From Diphasiastrum complanatum (taxonomy: Eukaryota > Streptophyta > Lycopodiopsida > Lycopodiales > Lycopodiaceae): a stretch of DNA of 64,000 nt. The notes under the pieces were generated by a model, which saw nothing but the letters and a program-made list of their open reading frames with translations, was not told where the DNA came from and ran no database searches. A program made the translations under genes and the position numbers. How positions within the stretch are numbered: position 1 is the first letter of the stretch; every line of letters begins with the position of its first letter. The DNA is taken from NCBI GenBank assembly GCA_029204225.1, contig CM055095.1, positions 9,950,243-10,014,242 on the forward strand. The letters are read 5' to 3'. Of the stretch, positions 21,575 through 32,024 are shown piece by piece.

Positions 21575-24500
21575 CTAGCTACGAGCAAGCTGAAAGTAAT
21601 GAGTGATGGTAGTAGTGGGTCGTGATGTAGGCTGGTGGGAGGCGTATGAAGATCTAGTAGCACTGGATCGAGCCGAAACTCTCTGTGTCTTCGATCTTCG
21701 GACGGGGACGTCAAAATCCGCAACCGAAATATCCACTCTGTCTCGCTTCTGGAAGAACTGAGTAATGTGAGCCTGACTGGAATCCATATCTGAGAGCGTA
21801 GGTAGAAGTGAAGCTCGTAAAATATACATCTCTCTCAAAAGAAGACCCACACATCTAGCATCTGGATACTCGAGGAAGGAGCTCAACGTGAGGGGAATAT
21901 CTCGGTATAAACAATGGTATCGTCCTCTAATCTCATAGTATACTGGGCAGCGAAAGATGAAATGAAACTCATCTTCCACCTCCTGAAGAGAACAAAGCTG
22001 ACATATCCGCTGCAATCTGGGAGTGTCTGTGTATCTACCTGTCTCGATAGCAAGCTGATGAGAAGAGACTCGAAGCTGTCCTATACGATATCTCAGACCA
22101 AAAGATAGCGTCTGTGTAAGATAAACTGGAAGAATAGGCAAGCCCGAAACGTCCAGCCGTAAAAGATGTGTGCCATAATAATGTAGCTTGACCCTATCTG
22201 GATCAGGATGTGACCATATAGTGCGTATGTAGCTCCGGTAAATCTGCTGTCTGATATAAGCATGGGTTCCATTCGGAAGATCAAGTGCGGATAAACCCCA
22301 AGTCTGAAGAAGGGCTGAGACACTGCGATACCAAGAGTGCTTGGCTCCCTGATCCGCAATGGTACAAGATGAAGTGAGAGCAGCAACAATGTATCTGGAG
22401 GTATCTAGATCTGATACCCTGTGAAGAAAGGTGATGATCTGAAACATAGCACCAACAACTAATGGAGGAGAAGCAAACTCGGCTAGTATGATATCATGTG
22501 GTACTGAGGGCTTAGCCCGAATTATCCTACTGAGCATGAGAATCTGGATACGAGTAAGATCTCTCCATGTATCGCGTGATAAATCAGGGCACCAAGTCTC
22601 AGCCGAATATAGCACAACTGGGGAGACAGTAGCAGAAAATAGTAGGCATCTGGTAGCAGGATCCTGCACATAATAAGTAGAGCAAAATCTCTCCATATGC
22701 ACAAGAGCGGTATGCCCCTTGCGGAGCCTGGCGGTGGCTGCTGGTCGAAAAGTGAGTAGCGGACCAGAGAAAAGAACTCCCAAATAGGTGTAGGAGGTCA
22801 CGATCTCAATCGGTAGCCCGTCATAATAGAAAATCACATCTCTCATATGCTGTCTGTTGGTGTTAAACACCATAATCTTAGTCTTCTTAAGGTTAACCGT
22901 CAATCCCCAACGCTGGCAAAAGTGATGTAAAGCAGAAAGGTGACTCTGTAAACCAGCTGCAGAGGATGAGAGGAGAACCACATCATCAGCGTACAAGAGA
23001 ATGGGGATAATAATGTCTGCTAGGGGACAGCCCTCTCCACCTTCCTCGCGAATAATCCGCTCGAGGTCATCTATATATAGTGCAAAAAGAGTGGGTGATA
23101 AGGGGCAACCCTGCTTCACCCCAATGGTAGAATGTATCTGTGAGGACCAGCCACTACCATCTCTGAAACGTGCCAAGACTCGCTCATATAAAGTAATGAT
23201 CGCAGCAATAGTATCCTCTGAAAAGCCAAGTGAAGACAGTCTCTGGAAAAGAAGATGTCGTGGAACAGAGTCAAAAGCTTTGCGAAAATCCACAAAGCAA
23301 CAGTAAATTCTCTGTTTCCGATGTCGAGCCTCCTCAATAATGCATCTCAAAATGAAGATCTGGTCTGAAGTAGAATATCCCGGTCTGAAACCAGCTTGAC
23401 CCATAGCGTGTAAACCCTCAGTTTCAGCAAAAGATCCAGTGACTGTCTGTAGTATAGAGCCATATATCTTAGCTAGAGTGTGGCCAATCATAATGGTGCG
23501 GTAGTTTCCTACATTCATGGGATCACCTGCCTTGAGGATGGGGTGAAGGATATTAGTACACCAAGCCGTAGGAAAACCAGAAGTAACAGCTGTGTTAAAA
23601 ACATGAGCAATGTAAGGGGAGATGAGATGTGCTACGGGCTTTAGGAAGTCTACACTTAAGGAGTCATAGTCAGTGGCTTTATTTAGTTTGGCATGTTTAA
23701 TGGCGTTTTCAACCATGTCAGGGGTGAAAAGTGAGCAGTGGTCAGGTCTCGGTGAGAGTGAGGTAGGAGGAGAGTCCGTGGTATATAACTCCGTGGCATA
23801 CTCGATCCAGGATTCGATGGCTATGGGGGCCAGTGTTGAAGAGTGTCTGGTGAAATGTTTCCAGAAAAAAGAGGAGGAGGGTGAATCTAAAGAGTTGATC
23901 ATTTTTTGGCAGAGTGATTGTAGGTACTTGATCTTCTTTGTTCTGGTGGTTCTATGATATTCTTTCTGGCATTGTTTGAGTGTGGCAGGGGAGTGTGACC
24001 TGGCATATGTCACATGATTGTGAAGAGAGCGGCATTCTGCATCATACCATCTGTTGTGAACACTTCTGTGAGATGATGTCGTTTTGGTGGGGAAGGATGA
24101 GGAAGCAGCAGCTAAGAGGGATGTAGAGAGAAAAGTGGCTTGCTGGTCAATTGGTGCCATGAACGGGAAGTTAGCGAGTAGTTGGGATAAGATTGTTGTG
24201 TAATTAGTGAATCCAGATTGGGTGAAAGGAATACGTTTATGAGTGGGAAGAGAGCAAGAAATTTGCAAAGAAGAGGTTATGTGACCAAGTGAGATGTGTA
24301 AGAGTGAGTGATTGGAAATGGTAGGGGGTGTGATGGAGAAATCAGAAATGTGAGAGATCAAAGCAGGTGATCCAATGAAGTAGTCGACCACACTATGTCC
24401 TCCACCATGAGGATAGCATGTATATGCTGATGAGGAAGGCCACTGTGTGAGGCCATTCAAAATGGCAAGAGCGTGTGTCTCTGCTAGAGTGATCAACTGC

Positions 24501-25078
24501 TCCCCGAAAGATGTAGCTGGAGTGTCTGCATCCTGTGATACCCGGTCTAGCCCCATATCCAAAGGGTAAAGCCTGAGAAGATCCGTAGCTGCATGAAATT
24601 CGGTTTGTCTAGAGCTTGTGCGGGCGTTGAAATCACCTGCTAGTAAAATGGAACCCTGCTGAGAAAAGATAGCAATATCATCTGAGAGAGCCTGAAAAGG
24701 GTCCCCGCCAAACTCAGCAAACACTGAGGTCTGTGGAGCAAAATAGCATACAGCTATATAGATGTCCTGAGGTAATCCCAATAGTGAGCCAATAATGTGT
24801 AACCAAATATAGCGAGCGTATGGATCTTGTTTAACCATCTGAACTGTGGTGTCTCTGTATAAACAAGCTACTCCTCCAGATCCTCGACAAGTTTTTCCCC
24901 TAACAAATGGACGAAAAGCAGAATGCCAAGAGTACTCCTGTATATTTGGAAGAGGATGATATAAGGACTCATGAGTTTCAGCCAACAACAAAATGTCGCA
25001 TTTTCTAATAAAATCAGCAAAGTCTCCGGCTGATGACGAAGATAAAAAACCATTACAATTCCAGAAGCCAAGTCTCAA
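21575..25078 (-). CDS. LINE a ORF2: endonuclease and reverse transcriptase, 1167 residues
   Basis: An intact frame with all LINE pol domains. Residues 1-265: apurinic-type endonuclease with WNCNG (N7-N9), AETH (Glu34), LAGDFNAR, VVDYFIGS and SNHSLL. Residues about 480-760: reverse transcriptase with GQAGFRPGYSTSDQI, CCFVDFRKAFDSVPRHLL (near 596) and the catalytic YADDVVLLS (near 695). Residues about 1024-1043: a zinc knuckle, CQLC...HFIFRCP. The tail is Ser/Thr/Arg-rich. It nicks DNA and primes reverse transcription at the target. Its coding state is unusually good. One oddity: the usual SDH motif near the end of the endonuclease is SNH, whereas LINE b keeps SDH. The reverse transcriptase does not look like angiosperm L1; the microsatellite setting recalls target-specific Tx1-type elements, but the clade is not proven. 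Confidence 0.92.
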   Translation of the reverse strand: MRLGFWNCNGFLSSSSAGDFADFIRKCDILLLAETHESLYHPLPNIQEYSWHSAFRPFVRGKTCRGSGGVACLYRDTTVQMVKQDPYARYIWLHIIGSLLGLPQDIYIAVCYFAPQTSVFAEFGGDPFQALSDDIAIFSQQGSILLAGDFNARTSSRQTEFHAATDLLRLYPLDMGLDRVSQDADTPATSFGEQLITLAETHALAILNGLTQWPSSSAYTCYPHGGGHSVVDYFIGSPALISHISDFSITPPTISNHSLLHISLGHITSSLQISCSLPTHKRIPFTQSGFTNYTTILSQLLANFPFMAPIDQQATFLSTSLLAAASSSFPTKTTSSHRSVHNRWYDAECRSLHNHVTYARSHSPATLKQCQKEYHRTTRTKKIKYLQSLCQKMINSLDSPSSSFFWKHFTRHSSTLAPIAIESWIEYATELYTTDSPPTSLSPRPDHCSLFTPDMVENAIKHAKLNKATDYDSLSVDFLKPVAHLISPYIAHVFNTAVTSGFPTAWCTNILHPILKAGDPMNVGNYRTIMIGHTLAKIYGSILQTVTGSFAETEGLHAMGQAGFRPGYSTSDQIFILRCIIEEARHRKQRIYCCFVDFRKAFDSVPRHLLFQRLSSLGFSEDTIAAIITLYERVLARFRDGSGWSSQIHSTIGVKQGCPLSPTLFALYIDDLERIIREEGGEGCPLADIIIPILLYADDVVLLSSSAAGLQSHLSALHHFCQRWGLTVNLKKTKIMVFNTNRQHMRDVIFYYDGLPIEIVTSYTYLGVLFSGPLLTFRPAATARLRKGHTALVHMERFCSTYYVQDPATRCLLFSATVSPVVLYSAETWCPDLSRDTWRDLTRIQILMLSRIIRAKPSVPHDIILAEFASPPLVVGAMFQIITFLHRVSDLDTSRYIVAALTSSCTIADQGAKHSWYRSVSALLQTWGLSALDLPNGTHAYIRQQIYRSYIRTIWSHPDPDRVKLHYYGTHLLRLDVSGLPILPVYLTQTLSFGLRYRIGQLRVSSHQLAIETGRYTDTPRLQRICQLCSLQEVEDEFHFIFRCPVYYEIRGRYHCLYRDIPLTLSSFLEYPDARCVGLLLREMYILRASLLPTLSDMDSSQAHITQFFQKRDRVDISVADFDVPVRRSKTQRVSARSSATRSSYASHQPTSRPTTTITHYFQLARS

Positions 25079-25126
25079 ATTGGTAGGGGATCTCGGGTAG
25101 CTTCTATATCCGGGGGCCCCTAGTTC

Positions 25127-26035
25127 CTATTGTGGAAGGTCGAAAAATCTCGGTTTCCCGTCAATAAAAACAACCCTTTGCCCTTTCTCTTTCGCTTCAA
25201 GGATAATCTTTTTTCTTGCCAACCATTGAGTATTTGTTAAGTCATCATCCATATAAATGAAAGTACCTTTAAGCTTTGCCCTAAGCCGAAGGGCAGCATT
25301 GCGTTGTGAAAGCGAGCGGAACTTGATAAACAAAACATTGTCATCAAATTTACTGCGCCAAGCAGTATCAAAACCGTCAGCCACATGAGATAACTTGGAA
25401 ATGAGCAAATCCGTAGCTTCTTCCAACGGTTTTCCACCATTGGCAATGCCTCTTACTCTAATGTTAAAGGCTTTTTTGGCCCTTCTGGCTTGTTCACCCA
25501 AAACTGTCTCCAAATCGTTTTCCTTCGGAAAAGATGAAATCTGAGAGTGATTACCTTGCTTAAGGATCGATGTCGTTTCTTCAACCTGTTTTGCGAGTGA
25601 TGAGAGTTTGCTGCCCATATCACCCGGTTTGAAGAGTGCTGCCCACGTTTTCGTCTCCTCGACTTGTTTCTCCAAGCTATTGATCTTGTTGGAAGTCTCC
25701 TCCAAGGCACTTTTTTCTGCAATTCGTTGCTTAAGATATATATTTTCTTGCTCAAGCTGCTCCACACGTTCCGTGACACCAAAAAGATCCTTAGCTAACT
25801 TGCTATTTTCAGCTTCAAAGAGGTGTAGTTGTTTCTTAAGTCCAAGAATTTCTTGCCGGATAAAACTAAGATCATAAGCAAAAAGACTTTCGGTAGGTTT
25901 GGAAGGAGTGTAGTCAATGGCAGCCATGTTGATAGTTTCTGTCACCGAAGACGGCTCCTCCATCACTACCGGTGATGGGGGGGTGTCCAACAGGGAGGGG
26001 GGTGTAAGAACACCCTCCTTTTTCTTAGGTGCCAT
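25127..26035 (-). CDS. LINE a ORF1: coiled-coil RNA-binding protein, 302 residues
   Basis: Starts MAPKKKEG with a Pro/Ser-rich N-terminus. From about residue 55 to 160 there are heptad-rich coiled-coil segments (ENSKLAKDLFGVTERVEQLE, INSLEKQVEETK). From about 187 there is an RRM-like/C-terminal domain pattern (FNIRVRGIANG, NVLFIKFRSLSQRNAALRLR, GTFIYMDDDLT), as in L1-type ORF1 proteins, which trimerise and coat the LINE RNA. It stops 48 bases before ORF2. LINE b has a homologous but broken copy. The family role is inferred from layout and motifs. Confidence 0.85.
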   Translation of the reverse strand: MAPKKKEGVLTPPSLLDTPPSPVVMEEPSSVTETINMAAIDYTPSKPTESLFAYDLSFIRQEILGLKKQLHLFEAENSKLAKDLFGVTERVEQLEQENIYLKQRIAEKSALEETSNKINSLEKQVEETKTWAALFKPGDMGSKLSSLAKQVEETTSILKQGNHSQISSFPKENDLETVLGEQARRAKKAFNIRVRGIANGGKPLEEATDLLISKLSHVADGFDTAWRSKFDDNVLFIKFRSLSQRNAALRLRAKLKGTFIYMDDDLTNTQWLARKKIILEAKEKGQRVVFIDGKPRFFDLPQ

Positions 26036-26150
26036 AGGAGGCGGTAAGCAGATGGAGGAGAGAGGGAGAGAGAGATCGCGCGATGAGAGGGAAGGGAGGC
26101 AGATTTGGCCACGGGAGCAAGGGGCGAGGCAGGAGGGAGAGCGGGGGTAA

Positions 26151-26152
<2 letters not shown>

Positions 26153-26214
<62 letters not shown>
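26153..26214. repeat. (GA)n between the two LINEs
   Basis: A 62-base GA run that is at once the 5' flank of LINE a and the 3' flank of LINE b. Confidence 0.95.
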
Positions 26215-26218
<4 letters not shown>

Positions 26219-26229
26219 TCTTTATTAAT

Positions 26230-26259
26230 GTCCATGGAGTACCCTAAGGTACATAGGAC
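26230..26259 (-). promoter_or_regulatory. 3'-terminal two-stem hairpin of LINE b
   Basis: GTCC (26,230-26,233) pairs with GGAC (26,256-26,259); inside it GTACC (26,239-26,243) pairs with GGTAC (26,248-26,252), with a four-base loop. Same layout as in LINE a with compensatory base changes. Confidence 0.6.
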
Positions 26260-26456
26260 TAAAAAAAAGGTACATGTCAAGTGTGCCCAGTGGGAGCGTG
26301 AAAGCTCAACCACCTAAAAGAAACAAGATTACAATAAAACAGGAAATAGTGCTATGCACAAGGAGGGTCAAGCATCATAGATGTCTCTCTGCTTTGTGAG
26401 AAATAATGATGTAAAGTATGTTGTGGCACTGTCTCTGTGCGAGCTGCGTCTCTCTG

Positions 26457-29400
26457 TCATCGAGTAGATGATCGGTGGTGTCTACGTTGTTGTGAAGTTG
26501 CAGGTCGTGGCCTGCGGGCTCGTTGTCTCTCTGGTCGACGACACTGCCTCTGTCGTCTATGTATGGTGGCATCTGGAATCTCAGCCTCTCCATCAAAGTC
26601 ACTACTCTCCTGCCTCTGTCTCCGACGGGATAGACACTCCTGTATGCTCAGCTGTATCAGGGGGGAGGTGTCAGCGTCAAGACTCGCCATACGCAGGTCT
26701 ATCATCTCCCGGATCATCAACGAAACACATATGGAGTCCTCATACGATATCAAGGCAGAAAGTGCAAGTGGATGGTCTCGAAACAAGCAGTAGTATCTCC
26801 CTCGAATCTCATAGTAAGTTGGGCATCTGAAGAGAAAATGAAACTCATCCTCTATATCATGTAGATCACACATACTACAAATCTGCGCATCTCTCAGGAT
26901 GCCCCTGTATCTACCAGTCTCAATGGCTAACTAGTGAGAGGAAACCCTGAACTGACCCATCACTATCCGCAGTCTGTGTGAGATACTGTCCACTAGGTAT
27001 CTGGGTACAATGGGATACCCAGCAGGATCCCGAGATAGAAAATGTGTCCGATAGAACTCCGTCTTCACCCTAGATGAATCCTGCCAAGTGCTTTGAAGAT
27101 ATGCCCTGTATAAGTATCCTCTAATATACTGGTGAGTACCAGCTGGTAGATCCATAATGGGAATACTCAATGTGGAGAGGAGACGACAGGCCTGGGAATA
27201 CCACGAGAAGGAGTGTCCCTCAAAGTGTAGGTGCTGGGAGGACGACAGAGCTGCTGCAACATAGTGTGTGCCTCTACCCTGGAGATCCTCTAGGCGTTGT
27301 ATGAATGTGACAATATAGAACAATGCCTCTATTTGAATGGGGGGATGGCAAACTTTGCCAATATAATATGATGTGGGATAGAGGGCTTAGCCCGTATCAT
27401 CTGAGAGAGCATATGAATCTGAAGTCGTGAGATGCGCGCCCACTCGGTAGCTGTCAAGCCAGTACTCCATGTCTCTGATGCATATAGAGCTGAGGGAACG
27501 ACCATAGTGTCAAAGAGTCGGTTCTTACTAGTCGCATCTCTAACATGTGAGCTGAAGCATAATCTTTCCAACTCTACCAACGATGCATAACCCTTCCGTA
27601 GACGGGAAAATGCCGCCTGTCGCATGCTGAATGTGGGACCAGAAAATACCACCCCTAGGTATGTGTAGGAGTCAACTACCTCAAGTGGAAGCTCCTCCCA
27701 TAAAAGCACCTGTTGCATCATGAAGGATCTAGAGGTGTTAAATATCATAACTTTGGTTTTGGCCACACTCACTGATAATCCCCACTGAGTACAAAAAGAG
27801 TGAAGCGCGTCAAGATGCCACTGCAAACCTTCCCTCGTCCTCGAAAGCAAAACCACATCATCAGCATATAATAGGATAGCGATAACGAGGTCACCCAATG
27901 TGCATCCCTCACCTCCCTCTGCTTGTATAACCTGCTCAAGCTCGTCTATATATAAACCAAAGAGTGTAGGGGAGAGAGGACATCCCTGCTTAACCCCAAT
28001 GGTACTCTCTATCTCTGGTGATACAACTCCTGATACTCGGATACGACCAATAACGCGTCTGTACAATGCCACAACTGCCTGTATGATATCCTCTTGGAGG
28101 CCACGGTCCCGAAGTCTCTGTATCAATAGATGTCGAGGCACAGAGTCAAAGGCCTTGCGGAAATCCGCAAAGCAGCAGTAAACACGCTCTCTCCTGGCCT
28201 TAGCTTCCTCAATGATGGATCTCAGGGTGAAAATATGATCTGATGTGGTATATCTTGGTCTGAAACCTGCCTGACCTATGGCATGCAGTGCTCGGGTATC
28301 CATCTCTGTACTGATCTCTGACTGAAGAATAGAACCATAAACCTTGGCAAAGAGATGACTGATCATGATGGTACGATAGTTGTCGGCTTTCATGGGATCA
28401 CCGCCTTTATGGATAGGGTGGATAAGGTTTGTGGACCAGGGTGAGGGGAAACCAGATGTGATAGAGCGGTTAAATAGGAGAGAGAGGAAGGGTGAGAGAA
28501 TGTCAGTAGCTTGCGTCAAAAGTTCAGCTTCTAGATCATCAATATCCTTGGCCTTATGTAGATTTAATCGGTCAATGGCCTCTTCTACTATGGCTGGAGA
28601 GAATATATCAGAAGTACATGTGTAGGGATGTGTAGGAAGTGGAGGGGTGTCAGGAACAGTGTACAACGATGTGGCATAGGTTACCCATGTGCTAAGATCT
28701 GTGATCTGGGGTGGGGGTGCCCGTGAGAGGAATTTTTGCCAAAATGATCGCGACAAGGAGGTAAAGAGAAGGTCCATCATCTTCTTCCCCTGGCCGATTT
28801 CGTAAGTAATTTTCTTTTTTCGGGTGGTTCTACGGTATACACGGGATAAGTCCTTTACCATATAGGGAAAGTGACAGCATGCGTAAATCAAGTCCAGATG
28901 AAGTTGGTTACACTCGTGGTCATACCAGGGATTGTGTGGTCGATTATGTCGTAAGTGCTTGGGCCGTGGAGATGGGAAGGCAAGGGATGGAGCGATATGC
29001 AAGGTCCGAACAAGAAAAAGAGACTGGTCCGTCAAAGTATCGTTGTAAGGGAAATGAGTCAGGAGGTCAGATAATGCTTCCCTGTACCTTGGGGTGTTTT
29101 GAGGATGATAGCGGTACACTGTTTTGTTGCCGGGAGTTAGGGTATTAGTACATGGGGTGTGAAGAAGGCCAATAGAGAGAGAGAGAGGTATGAGTGGTCA
29201 GACAAAGTGGTACGGTGAACCAGGAAAGATGAAATGTAGGGGAGGAGAGACGGCAATCCCATGAAATAGTCAATAATACTACTCCCTCCACTGTGTGGGA
29301 AACAAGTAAAGTCACCTGAATCAGGCCACTTCAATAAGCCATTATAAATGGCCAATCCATGAGCCTCACCCAACTGAAGCATCTGCTCTTCGTATGCAGT

Positions 29401-29899
29401 AACTGGACCCTCTGCATCTGCTGATCGTCGCCGGAGGCCAAGATCATCCCAGTCTAAAGCATGTATCCGTTGTGGATCATCCTCTACTCTATGGAACTCT
29501 GTCTGCCTGGAACAGTCCTGGCATTAAAGTCGCCAGCTAAAAGAACATAACCCCGCTCCTCATATCGGATAATGTCTGAAAAGATATCCATGTAAGGTGA
29601 CTCCTCATCTGCTGTGAAAACTGAGGTGTCTAGTGGAAAATAACAAATGCCAGAAGGAGGTCACAGGTCAATCCCATCACGGCCTAAGTAGGCCACCCCA
29701 CCAGAACCCCGATCGGCAATGCTCTCGTCGACCGCCGATGTGCAGAGTACCAGCAAAAACCCGTAACAACAGGTAGACCTCTTTCCGGACTCTCATGTGT
29801 CTCTGTGAATAGGAAAAGATCACCCTCCGCACAAAAGTCTCTAAAATCACCGACAGTAGCCGAGTGAATGCCATTGCAGTTCCATAGCCTCAACCGCAA
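26457..29899 (-). pseudogene. LINE b ORF2, broken
   Basis: Pieces in order: 29,899 onward (MRLRLWNCNGI, TETHES), 29,382-29,137 (SSIIDYFMGLPS, LSDHSYL), 29,119-27,329 (596 codons with GQAGFRPRYTTSDHIFTLRS, CCFADFRKAFDSVPRHLLIQ, YADDVVLLS), 27,323-26,931, then 26,873-26,457 (CDLHDIEDEFHFLFRCPTYY zinc region). Frame changes separate them. The reverse transcriptase segment is still fully open. Same product type as ORF2 of LINE a. Confidence 0.9.
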
Positions 29900-30026
29900 T
29901 GCTCGAGGAGGACCCCCCGAACCGCTTAGTCCGAGGGGCCTTAATCCCTATTTGACAGAATTTGGAGGATCAATGTATCGAGCCCTGCAATCCCGGTAAA
30001 TTACCCTCTTCCCCAAAGCTTTTGCC

Positions 30027-31208
30027 TCAATAAATGCTTTTTTCCGATCCACAACTTGCATGGGAGTGATCATCCATAAATATAAGTGTACCTCTAAGCT
30101 TGGCCCGCAGTTTGAGAGCTGCCCATCTCTCTTCCAGATTCGTGAAGCAAACTATGAGTGTAGAGGGGTCTCTCTTGGTTCTCCAAGCTCTATCCAACCC
30201 TTCGGAGTGATGGGAGAGTGTGCTTGAGAGAAAGCTGGCTGCTTCACTCATTGGATCGTTGGTGTCTTCAACTCCGCGGACCCTAATATTCAGGGCTTTG
30301 TATTCTCACATTCGCTCTTCGGATATGGTGGCCGAAATGACTCGGTTGAAGGATGGTGTACCCTCCCTAACATCCTCCTTGAATAGAGAAGCCCACGATT
30401 TTGTCTCAGCCTTATGTTGCTCTATCTTCTCTTCCAACTCTTGAATCTTAGTAGGTTCTCCTTGGTTACTTATTGCTGCCTCCAAAAAAGTAATCCGGGC
30501 TAACATGATTTCTCGTTCAGCGGCCATAGTGTGAATGACCGTTTGAAGCTGTCCCATTGTTTTCCGTAGAGAGGTGGATTCGTTCTTGATTTGCTCGATC
30601 TAGGAGAAAATGTATTGCTCAAATGATTTGGCAGGTGTATAGATCTCAGGTATCAAGAAAGAGGAGTGAGCAGGTGGATGGCAAGGAGTATGGACTGTAG
30701 GCAACACTGTCTCATCTTTCATACCGCATATGATTCCATCTGTAACCACAGCAGTGCCATCACGCGGTCTCTGAGCAACATTGAGAGCATTGGCATACTG
30801 ATTAGAAACAAGAGTGAATGCCTCTGTAGCGCTGGTGGACAGCGAGAGAGGGACTGTGGTATCCTTGGAATCTGGAGCGCTGGTGGACAGAGGAGGAGCT
30901 GTAGCGCTAGGAGACAACGGATCTGCATCGATGCTGGAGCCGGATGCAGCGCTGGTGGACGATATCAGAACTGGAGCTGATTTCATCAGTGGAGCTGGTG
31001 GAGCGATGGAGCTGCTTTCATCAGTGGAGACCCGTGGAGAGGCCTGGCTAGCTAGCAATGGTGTAGAGACCCGTGACTCAGCTGTGGAGACCTGCGATGG
31101 AGGCTCCTGATCCGTGGAGACCCGCGATACCTGGCCATTTAGCTCATCTGTACAGATCCGCGATGGAGGCTCCTGGCTACTCAACGTCAGCGATGGTGAA
31201 GGGGCCAT
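30027..31208 (-). pseudogene. LINE b ORF1, broken, with a long Pro/Ser/Thr-rich N-terminus
   Basis: Starts MAPSPSLTLSSQEPPSR. The first 200 residues are a Ser/Thr/Pro-rich region with repeated SRVSTDQEPPS / SQVSTAES / PRVSTDES units, which LINE a lacks. After a single TAG at about 30,600 the frame continues with a coiled coil (MLARITFLEAAISN, ELEEKIEQHKAE) and, after another stop, with LNIRVRGVEDTND and ALKLRAKLRGTLIFMDD, matching the C-terminal domain of ORF1 of LINE a. Confidence 0.8.
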
Positions 31209-31315
31209 CTGGCCACAAGTAGAAGTCCGTGAGGGGGGGAGCGTGGGCTCCCCTTACCTTTCCTGGCCATGGACAAGGATCACTCCTATTGCAAGGCCCT
31301 CGCCATCTCCATCGC

Positions 31316-31338
31316 AGAGAGAGAGAGAGAGAGAGAGA
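31316..31338. repeat. (GA)n at the 5' end of LINE b
   Basis: A short GA run closing the outer side of the LINE pair. Confidence 0.9.
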
Positions 31339-31344
31339 TAGGGG

Positions 31345-31562
31345 TAGAGTTGTGTGTGTGTGATTGTTGACATGTGTGTGTGTGACTGTTGACAAATGTG
31401 TGTGTGTTGAATGTTTGACAATGTGTGTGTGTGTATGTTTTTGTGTTTTTGTGTTTTTGTGTGTGTGTGTTTGTGTGTGTGTTTGACAAATGTGTGTGTG
31501 TGTTTGATAATGTGTGTTTGTGTTTTTGAGTCTTGATTGTGTGTGTGTGTGTGTGTGTGTTT
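31345..31562. repeat. (TG)n-rich low-complexity tract
   Basis: Repeated GTGTGTGT runs separated by TTGACAA-type spacers. The 60-100-codon frames across it are artefacts of the repeat. Confidence 0.9.
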
Positions 31563-32023
31563 TGTCATTTTCGTGAAATTCGAATCATTGAATTCAAACT
31601 CGATTCAAACACGGTTCGAAAAGGCGATTCGAAAGGTACACTCAAACATTGAAACATAGTGACCCAAGTCTAAGTCTTAAGAGAACTACAGTAAGTTGTA
31701 AGTTGCAGGGTACAAGGATTTGCTTGCTAAGGAGAGTCGAGACTATGGAATTTGTACTATGGAGTTGGAACTTGCCACTTCAAACTTGGAACTTAGGGTT
31801 TAGAAAATTGAAATTAGGAGTATAACTGAAATTTGAGGCTTGAGCTCAGAGCTAATAAATTATAATAGTGACCACTTGGCACTGAACAGTGACCACTGAC
31901 TACTAACCAGTTACAAGTTACAACTTACAACTTACTAGTGACCACAGAACGGTTCGAACAGTTCGAACGATTCGATGGTTCGAACCGTGAAAGGCGGTTC
32001 GAACCACGGTTCGATGCAACCTT
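31563..32023. mobile_element. hAT-like non-autonomous element Z, right arm
   Basis: Continues element Z after the LINE insertions. It has GGTTCGAA palindromes near 31,610-31,630 and a dense cluster at 31,945-32,015, and ends ...CGATGCAACCTT. No coding sequence. Confidence 0.65.
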
Positions 32024-32024
32024 C

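Larger units (their letters stand above)
21338..26152 (-). mobile_element. Full-length LINE a, flanked by (GA)n
   Basis: A 4.8-kb non-LTR retrotransposon with a 5' UTR (26,152-26,036), ORF1, a 48-base spacer, ORF2 and a 3' UTR of about 235 bases that has no poly(A) tail and ends in (TC)n. It lies head to tail with LINE b, which starts on the other side of the 62-base (GA)n at 26,153-26,214. Confidence 0.85.
26215..31315 (-). mobile_element. LINE b, full length but inactivated, flanked by (GA)n
   Basis: A 5.1-kb relative of LINE a on the same strand, with the same order (ORF1, ORF2, 3' hairpin, (TC)n), broken by several frameshifts and stops. It is clearly diverged from LINE a at the protein level, so the pair is not a recent duplication of one copy. 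Confidence 0.85.

Noticed and set aside
31254-31568. Frames rich in Thr-His repeats
   Set aside because: Translation of the (TG)n tract.
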